Origin: Ctena decussata
Lineage: Eukaryota; Mollusca; Bivalvia; Lucinida; Lucinidae
Assembly (NCBI GenBank): GCA_963989385.1
Contig: OZ022513.1
Coordinates: 20,959,928 to 21,023,927, forward strand
Direction: 5' to 3'
DNA: 64,000 bases
A model generated the notes under the pieces. That model was not told the origin of the DNA, ran no database searches, and saw nothing but the letters and a program-made list of their open reading frames with translations. Positions 56,962 through 64,000 of the stretch are shown here, in pieces (positions within the stretch are counted from its first letter, which is position 1; each line of letters begins with the position of its first letter). Both the position numbers and the translations under genes were made by a program.

Positions 56962-58929
56962 TTTACTGTCTGCAATGGGGGAAAAAAAACACTCAATCGA
57001 GAAATCTACATTAACTGACTTCTAAATCAATTTGACCTGCCATGTAGACGCTACTTTTAGACGTGACAAGCCACTGAAGACTGTACATTTCTGGTCACCT
57101 GAATTTTCAAGTCTACAGTTGATTTAATGGTGAAGACTCTCTCCGTCATCATGATGGGTCTTCACAAATAAATCTATTGGACATTTAAAAATTCGGTTGA
57201 TCTGATTGATTTATTATCTGGGATAAACACTTATGAATGATAGACCACTTTATTGGATAACATTTGAAGGATAAACAGTTGGGGTCATTAGATCGAAAAA
57301 AAAGTCTGCGAACCGTTATATTACCCCACCCCACCCCAATTCAAGTTTCTGGTTTTTACAGGAAATTGTCTGTAAACGGAAATCTTAGGGTTCAAAATGT
57401 TTATGTAAAAAATAGGATTTCACATATTTAGCATAACTATTTTGTCATATTGCAAATGCAATTATACCAATAAAACACCCGTGCTATTATTTGATTTAGA
57501 AATATTGGCATTTCTTAAGTTTAGATGTGTTCGTATTTTTAGCCGTTTCTCTCAAATTCTTGAAAACAGCAAACGCTAATACTTCTTAATTGCTAATACA
57601 AATGAGTTTTTGTCATATACAAGAAGACCATCACCAGGGAAGAACCAAAATAACAAAAACACAATCCTTAAGAAACACAGATTTTTATGTCAGAGATTTC
57701 ATTTTCCAACTGCAAATACTCGAAAAATAGCATCAATTTTCAACAAGCATATAGTGAAAATCCAATTATTCAAATGCTTCCAAATAAGAGATGTTTCTTA
57801 ATTTTTTCCAACAAAGAAACCACGTTGTATAATTTATATTGTAAGAACTGTAAAGATAAACATCGTTTGATATGAGATATATAATCAAGTATTTACCACT
57901 ACCCCTAAATTTGACCAAATTATGAATTTTCAAGTTTTGTTAGTTGAAGTTCTGTTTGACATTAAATGTCTTGGCTCCACAAGAACATTACTGGGCACAT
58001 ACGACTAGAATTTAGTTGAAACACAAAATGAAATTACCCCACCCATCCTATCACGAATGGGCTTACTATTTGATATACTTTAGAAATATGTAAACGTAGG
58101 TCATAATCAAACTTGCACTGTAAACTTAAAATCTATTAAATCAAACAAATTCACATCAGCAATAATTTTTAAGTAATTTGTGAGCCTTGGTGAGCATCAA
58201 GCAAAGCTAACAGTAGGGTTGAGAAGTTTATTGAACCTAAAACATAATTTTGCTGACATAAAGTTACCATAAGGAGCTAAGAGCAGAATGTGTGTATGAA
58301 CGGACAGCTTCATGGTCAGTTGTTTTCTTTCTTTCTTCAAAACTTATGCAAAACTTTGACACAGTAGTAAATACAGCAATGGATAGGCAGATGGACAAAC
58401 AGTTGGCAAAACAAAAATATATATCCCACAAGACATTTCATAAGCCAGAGATATAATAAAATTACAAATAAAATTGTAGCGATCTACAATAGCTTAGTAC
58501 CTGCCTGTAAACATGTGAAGTTGTTCCCACTTCACCACCAAAATATATACATGTGACGTATTAATCCTAATAAACGCCTCTTCTCTTATTAGCGCCCCGC
58601 CCCCTCTCCCCGCCTCAGCTCATATCAATAAATGATAATAAAATACAAGAGAAGCGCTGCTGACTGCTATATTGTTTGAGTTATGAGATATGTTTTTGGT
58701 ATGTAAAATCTGATTGTTTTTATATTAAAGCATCTTTCAAGAAAATAAGTTCCACTAAAAACCAGCCAGCTGTTGGAGTGACTCAACAAGATTATAATCA
58801 TAACATACTGCACCTTCCTTGGAGGCGCATCCGTTGTAATTTGTGAACGTTATTCTTGTTGTGTCGGCTTGCATGTAGTTTTGTATAAGTATTTGAGGCC
58901 TTGGGCGCATCACAGTTTGTACAATTCAT
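56962..58929. other. No feature recognised
   Basis: About 2 kb of A+T-rich DNA without recognisable genes, RNA genes or repeat ends. Confidence 0.35.
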
Positions 58930-59742
58930 GACGGTGCCTTAACCTTGACCTAATTCATGACAAGGTCAACTCAGGTGTTCCATGCTTTTATATGGGAAAA
59001 TGCTTAAACAGTGAACTTCTCAGAAACTTTATGAGTCTATCTTTTTTATTTGGTATTTATATTTAACTAGATAAGCAATGAAGTTATTATGTTGCTGAAA
59101 GTCAAGGTCATTTTTTGACCTTCGTTCAATGTCATTGAGTTCCTGTCATTCATTGACATTTTCAAAGATCGTCTCCTCTGAAGCCACTGGCATCAATTAA
59201 TAATATTTCAAACTGAGCTTTACTAGGTCAAAGGAAACAACGTTTGTTCAGATGGTCTTGGTCACACCAAGATGGCCGCCATGCTCATATATAGTAAAAT
59301 TCTTAAAACAATCTACTAAAGAACAAAAAGACCAATGATGTTGCACTGGGGGCTCAAACACCATAATTTTCGTTTCCTGTTGTTTTTATGTTTTTTTTAG
59401 AAATGATGACCCTGTATCATTGACCTTGACCTATTTCATGGCGAGGTCAACTTTAGTTCTTTATGCTTTTATATTGGAAAATGCTTAAATAGAAGATTTC
59501 ATGGAAACATTTTAGCCCAGGTATGATTATTGTAAATTATGCTTAACTAAATGAACACATGAAGACATAAGGCCAGCAAAGGTCGTGTTCATTCCTTGAA
59601 CTTTGTAGCAGTCACTGAGATTTTAAATATAAAATGTGCGCGCCTCGAAAAATACTGGTTTAAAACTTGTAACAAATGAGGGAAATGACATATTGTGTCT
59701 GTTGACAGTAAGGGATCAGGTGAGCTTCGGGACCATTGGCCC
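58930..59742 (+). repeat. Decayed family A relative
   Basis: Monomer phrases of family A are recognisable but heavily diverged ('ttttatatgggaaaatgctt', 'caccaagatggccgccatgc'). The 3' end reads ATCAGGTGAGCTTCGG and then GGGACCATTGGCCC, a decayed version of the family A terminus. The 5' end is lost. Confidence 0.6.
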
Positions 59743-60094
59743 TCTGTAAAGTAATTATAGCGGCATAACATAGCAACCTGTAACCAGAATCATTAAAAAT
59801 TTCGTAATTTGTAGTCGACTTTTATTGGAAACTTCTGATTGTCCCTTGTTTTTATTATTCTAAAATGCCTTTGATTAGCAAATATGCTCTTAAGTATATG
59901 CATTTACGACAAATAGGAGCAATGTTATCATACTCTTATGAGCTCATTTGAAACAGCAATTGATTCACAGTCAGTACTACATATGATGTTCACAAGCGAT
60001 TGCAATGCCTAAATATTGATAAATTATTTTTAATAACCCCTATTTCATCGGCTACTTTGTTTTTATTTAAAGAGGAAAGTATAAACACATGTAC

Positions 60095-60300
60095 CTGAAT
60101 ATATTCAGCTGCCGTATTGTTTCCAGCGACCCATCCACCACTGTTATTGGAAGTTTCTATTGTGTTGATAAAAGCATGTTCTGGACTGTAGAAATCAACT
60201 GGAGTTAAAGTGCTTGACGCAGTTATTTTGGCAGGATGACTAGGGTACCTTAAGTCGCCTTCGAAACCATATCCGTGTATCAAAGACAACATGCAGTGAC
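60095..60300 (-). CDS. Internal exon of an F5/8 type C (discoidin) domain protein
   Basis: On the minus strand a T-rich acceptor (TTTTTTATTTAG) opens a 206-nt exon that closes at TTCAG|GTACATG. It has no stop: two bases complete a codon and 68 codons follow, phase 1 to phase 0. The peptide has HPAKITASSTL, then FYSPEHAFINTIETS and GGWVAGNNTAAEYIQV across the donor. This matches the first half of F5/8 type C domains, where 'ItASS..' is followed by 'ArLn', 'gGWva...n...qwlqvdl'. Such domains bind carbohydrates or phospholipids on secreted or surface proteins. About half of a 150-residue domain is covered, so the rest should lie at lower coordinates on this strand; I could not find it. The domain call rests on motif memory. 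Confidence 0.65.
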
Positions 60301-60450
60301 CTAAATAAAAAATATACATTTTGTACTTTAACAGAAACGAACAATGGCGGGATCATATATATTTTTCTTATGCAAATATTTGGCAATTTTCAACGCCATT
60401 TTGCAACTTTGTATTTTCATATTCCACATATACCGTGTGGTGTCGTTTTT

Positions 60451-62447
60451 TATCCCCCGCCGAAGGCGGAGGGATATAGTTTTCTCCATGTCCGTCCGTC
60501 CGCCTGTCTGTCTGTTTGACCGTCCTTCCATCCGTCCGTCATTCCGTCCGTCCGTCCGGAGCCATAACTAAGTAACAACTTGACGGAATTTCATGACACT
60601 TAGAATAAATATATATCACTATAACGCGCTGATGCACGTGAAGTTTGGTCAGACTGGCTTCAGTAGTGCATGAGTTATTGCCCTTTAAGGTGGTGATAAT
60701 CACTGATTTGGGACAAAGACAAAAATCTGCATAAAATACTCAAAATAACACTGATCTTTCCAAAACTTAGCAGATGCCTTCTTTATGTTGTTTCTCATAA
60801 TTTAGAATCCCAAAATGCAGCATTTGTTAATGTTAAAAAGTGTTTTTATAAGAGAAGATCAAAGGGTAATTTTCTGCGAATAAATCTGAAAAAATAATAT
60901 CATTATTGAAAAGATACTTAGTGCTTAGAGTACCTTGTTGCATAATGGAAAGCGTCCTAGCAATTATTTTTTCAAACTCTTTCACACATTATCAGGCTGA
61001 GCAGATGAAAAAAGATGCAGTCTGTGTCCAAATTTTTTTGTCAAAACACACAGGTGAGACAGGTGATACTATTTTAACAAGGTTGAACAATTTCATCTAC
61101 ACACCACTGATCATGTCAGTAATGTATTATTTATATTGTAGGTGTTAACATAGGTATGCTTGCCTACCCTATATTTAATAAATGCGTCCAGTGTACATTT
61201 ACTTTGTACATGGTTGAACATTTGAGAAAAAGCTACCGTTTTCATCTGGTCTACATTACAATTTGAGAAAGAGTTGGAATAAATAATTGCTAGGACGCTC
61301 TTCATTATGCAATAATGCATCTTCAGCACTACGTAAATTTTCAATAACGATATTATTTTTTCAGATTTATTCGCAGAAAATTACCCTTTGATCTTTCCTT
61401 ATAAAAACACCTTTTTAAGCAGCATGTACGTCTATTTTGAATTCTAAACTGTAAAGAACAACAGCAATAAGAAGTCTGCTAACTTTCAGGGAGATACGTT
61501 GCTTTTTTATGGTTTTATGCAGATTTTTACATTTACCATAAATCACCACCTTAATGGGCTTAAAATTAATAAAATGAGTCATGACTAAATAACCAATTAT
61601 CAAAACTTCATGAAACTTAATCTGAATATGTATCACTATAAGGGGCTGATGCATGTCAAGTTTCATCAGACTGGCTTTAGTAATGCATGAGTTATTGCCC
61701 TTTAATGGACTTAAAATTAATAAAATGTCTTAACTAAGTAACCAATTATCAAAACTTCATTAAACTTAAACTGAATATGTATCACCATAATATGGTTATG
61801 CACATAAAGTTTCGTCAGAAGGGCATTAGTAGTGTATGAGTTATTGCCCTTGAATTAATTTAAGTTTGACAAATTCAGCCATAAGTAAGTAATCAATGAA
61901 TAGAATTCTATTCAACTTATACTATATATGTATCACCATATCACATTAGTGCATCTTATGTTTTGTCGGAATGGCTTCAGTAAACAATGAGTTATTGCCC
62001 TTGAATCGGTTTAAAATCAATAAATTGAGTCATAACTAAGTAATAAATGAATGGAAGTTTATGAAACTTTAAATAAATTATGTATTGTCATGACACAGCA
62101 GAGCACATAAAGTTTTGTCATAATCGCTCCAGTAGTGCATGCTTTAATGCCATTGAATTGATTTAAAATCCACAATTTAGCCATAACTGAGGTATCGGTG
62201 AACAAAATTTCTTAAAACTGAATTAAAAATAAATCATCATAGTGCAGTGATGCTGAGGCAAGTGTTAAAGAACAGCTTCAGCTTATGCCTCACTTATCCC
62301 AGAGTTATTGCATTTGATTTTATTTACAATCCACAAGTTCAGCCGTAACTGAGTAAATAGTGAACGAAATTGTATGTAACTTAAAATAAACCATAAATAA
62401 ATCAGGGTCATTCAGCGGGGGATATAAATTCACCGAATTTGCTTGTT
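60451..62447 (+). mobile_element. Family E tandem-core element E2
   Basis: The start TATCCCCCGCCGAAGGCGGA is followed by GTCCGTCCGCCTGTCTGTCT. Monomers of roughly 140 bp carry 'gtgcatgagttattgccctt'. Near the end CAGCGGGGGATATA is the counterpart of the start, then AAATTC-acc-GAATTT forms a stem before GCTTGTT. A TTAA-flanked foldback element interrupts it at 60689-61550. It lies just upstream of the discoidin exon as read on the minus strand, probably within an intron of that gene. Confidence 0.8.
60689..61550. mobile_element. TTAA-flanked foldback element (copy 2)
   Basis: This 862-bp element starts GGTGGTGATAATCACTGATT and ends ATCACCACC, with TTAA at 60685-60688 and 61551-61554. The empty site 'tattgccctttaatggactt' exists in the next E monomer at 61694. 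It is inserted in the opposite orientation to copy 1 (977-1835) and matches it along its whole length. Frames of about 80 residues on both strands mirror each other because the element is a long inverted repeat. Confidence 0.9.
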
Positions 62448-62500
62448 ATTTTGAATATGGAGACCTAAGCATTAACAACGCATAAATTGTCAATATGTTA

Positions 62501-63668
62501 AGCCCCTGTTACGCCAAGCCGCGTTTCCACTGCGTTGGCACGGAGTTGTTTAATTTTCCGGAGCGCCATGAGACCGCAAGAAAACCCTGATATTTTTCGT
62601 GAGAAAGGGCCTGTCACGGCGTCCTGACAGCGACCAAGGCGTTGCTACGGAGCTCGCATGGCGTTCTATCGCGTTCCTACGGAGTTCTTGTTGGCGATTC
62701 TCTGCGCTCTCACGACGCTTTCACTGCGCTTTCACGGTTCTCACAATGCATGCACTGCGCTTTCACGGCGTTCGCACTGCGCTGACGGCGTGTTGAAGAC
62801 GCACAACAGAACGAAGTCTTCGTCAGTCGAAGTTGAAACCATGCCCGCAAAAAGAGGAAGGAAGACGGCAGGACCATTAAGCATTCTACGCCTTTGGGCC
62901 AGATCCAAAGCAATCTACGCCTTTGGGCCCTCCTCCGTCGTCGTCTTCCAAGAATGACGTGAACAGCGTCTGCAGCATTTTGGAACAGCTGGACCTGCAT
63001 ATAGGCAAGCAGGAATCCAGCTTGCTGACGTACGTCGGACATAGTGAAAGGAATGATTATTTGCATATCTCGTTTTTATAGTATTATGTTTGCTTTTGTC
63101 ATAATTGTTTGCATATCTCATTTTTTAATCTATTTTGTTTGCTTTTGTCATACAAACGGCGATGGGCGCGGTAAAAGCTCCAAGGGAGCGCAATTATCGC
63201 CATGACCGCTTCTTACAAGCGTTGTAAGAGCGCAGTAAAATAAATGGCACTCCGTATAAGCGCCGTAGACGCGTCGTATAAGCGCGTTAAAGACGCAATG
63301 ACATCTCAAAGAACGCCGTACAATCTCCGTGCAAACGCCAAGGACGACCACGGCGTTTGCACAACGACCCTTGTGCGCGCCCGCGGAGCTCCTATTGCAT
63401 TGTAGGAGACCTTACTGCGCGGCTGTGGTGACCTTACGGCGACCCATCTGCGCTTTTATTAGAACGCCGAGCGACGGCGTTTGTTTTGAGCATGCTCAAA
63501 GTGCGCGCCGTCGCTCGGTGTTCTATGTGATCCCACAGCGTCTACTGGCGATGCCACTGCGTTGCTGTGGTGATGCTTGCGATCGTACTGCGCGCACCTC
63601 GGCGTTCTGCATTTTTCTTGGACGCCGTGGGATCGCCGTGAGAACGCTGCTCTGGTGTGACTCGGGTT
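62501..63668. mobile_element. G+C-rich Harbinger-like TIR element
   Basis: The left end AGCCCCTGTTACGCCAAGCC and the right end (complement AACCCGAGTCACACCAGAGC) are imperfect inverted repeats. TTA flanks both (62498-62500 and 63669-63671), the duplication size used by PIF/Harbinger elements. The outer parts are rich in 'gcgttctcacggcg'-type phrases and far more G+C-rich than the rest of the window. A hairpin with arms AACGCCGAGCGACGGCG lies near 63462-63520. The centre (62840-63070) is different. A minus-strand frame there has GRRRRRRAQRRRLLWIWPK, which could be the N terminus of a Harbinger transposase, but this is weak. A plus-strand frame with SVCSILEQLDLHIGKQESSL is an alternative reading. 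Confidence 0.65.
63050..63150 (+). repeat. Two-copy tandem repeat with octamer-like motif
   Basis: 'ttatttgcatatctc' and 'ttgtttgcatatctc' each begin a unit of about 55 bp ending 'gtttgcttttgtcat'. The first contains ATTTGCAT, the POU-factor octamer sequence; no function is implied. Confidence 0.6.
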
Positions 63669-63671
63669 TTA

Positions 63672-64000
63672 CTTAGTGCTTTCGCCTTTCGGCTACATCA
63701 GAGGTTTCAAACAATAAAAATAGAAACAATAAGCAATAATATTAACATGTCGAGAAAAGTCCTGGACATCAAAAAGAGATGCTTCTAAAAACGAAGATGC
63801 ACAAGATATCAATTCCCTTAGCGGGGACCATGAACGTCAAATTATAAAACTAAAATGGCTTGCAACCTTTTAATGTTATGCAATTGTCTTGCACAAACAG
63901 ACATAAACACAACGCCAATACAATCAAAGAAAAATCAACATGGATATGTACAAGAGTCAGGTCTTGCTGTGTTACAGCTAAGAATTGTGAAATCATGAAA
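63672..64000. other. No feature recognised
   Basis: A+T-rich sequence to the end of the window with no supported feature. Confidence 0.35.

Noticed and set aside
63329..63676. 115-residue plus-strand open frame in G+C-rich DNA
   Set aside because: Long frames are expected by chance in G+C-rich DNA, and this one runs through an inverted repeat and the element's right end.

Overview
This is a window of a eukaryotic nuclear genome that is A+T-rich, gene-poor and crowded with repeats. No bacterial operons, CRISPR arrays, rRNA genes or intact tRNA genes are visible. The style of repeat suggests a bivalve mollusc, possibly a heterodont clam: tandem-core elements with CCGTCCGT-rich 5' ends, many tRNA-derived SINEs, and Tc1/mariner, Harbinger-like and TTAA-target foldback elements. 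That assignment is an inference from repeat style, not a match to a species.

Protein-coding signal is sparse and is split into exons. Two phase-compatible + strand exons (17161-17198 and 18817-18925) look like the start of an SGNH-hydrolase-like gene. They are separated by a 1.6-kb intron that holds an unusual compound-palindrome satellite. A decayed coding stretch (20517-21265) has internal peptide repeats and a possible FLYWCH/WRKY-GCM-like motif, and a 135-bp hairpin interrupts it. On the minus strand, 60095-60300 is a well-formed internal exon of an F5/8 type C (discoidin-like) domain. Remaining coding traces are transposon debris: a LINE reverse-transcriptase fragment (14748-15060), a 5'-truncated LINE tail with target-site duplication (44521-44721), two Tc1-like transposase remnants (25330-25990 minus, 29840-30010 plus) and a possible Harbinger-related fragment (within 62501-63668).

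Most of the window is layered mobile DNA. At least ten repeat families share one plan although their bodies differ. Each has a 5' stem-loop, then a (GTCC)n-like tract, then tandem monomers of 150-460 bp. Where the 3' end is visible it is often a stem-loop followed directly by CTTGTT. Families A, D, E and N show this 3' end, families A, D and E carry inverted repeats linking their two ends, and insertions sit between T residues. That fits non-autonomous rolling-circle elements of the Helentron/HINE type, which is an inference. Nesting is clear: B (minus) is interrupted by A1 (plus), which is interrupted by a TTAA-flanked foldback element; F is interrupted by A5; E2 by a second TTAA foldback element; G by a 1.45-kb palindrome; K by a LINE tail.

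Layout: 1-8250 families B, A, H, I; 8251-11530 diverged repeats plus A3; 11530-13230 plain A+T-rich DNA; 13236-16700 SINE, MITE and LINE fragments and a tandem array; 17161-21265 candidate gene region with a mariner-type MITE; 21474-22859 A4; 25330-30010 Tc1 remnants around G; 31337-39480 SINEs, family N and two copies of a TATA-flanked TIR element; 39612-45370 families D, E1, K and a MITE; 46405-53625 families F, A5, K, L, M and SINEs; 53630-60094 mostly featureless; 60095-63668 discoidin exon, E2 and a Harbinger-like element.
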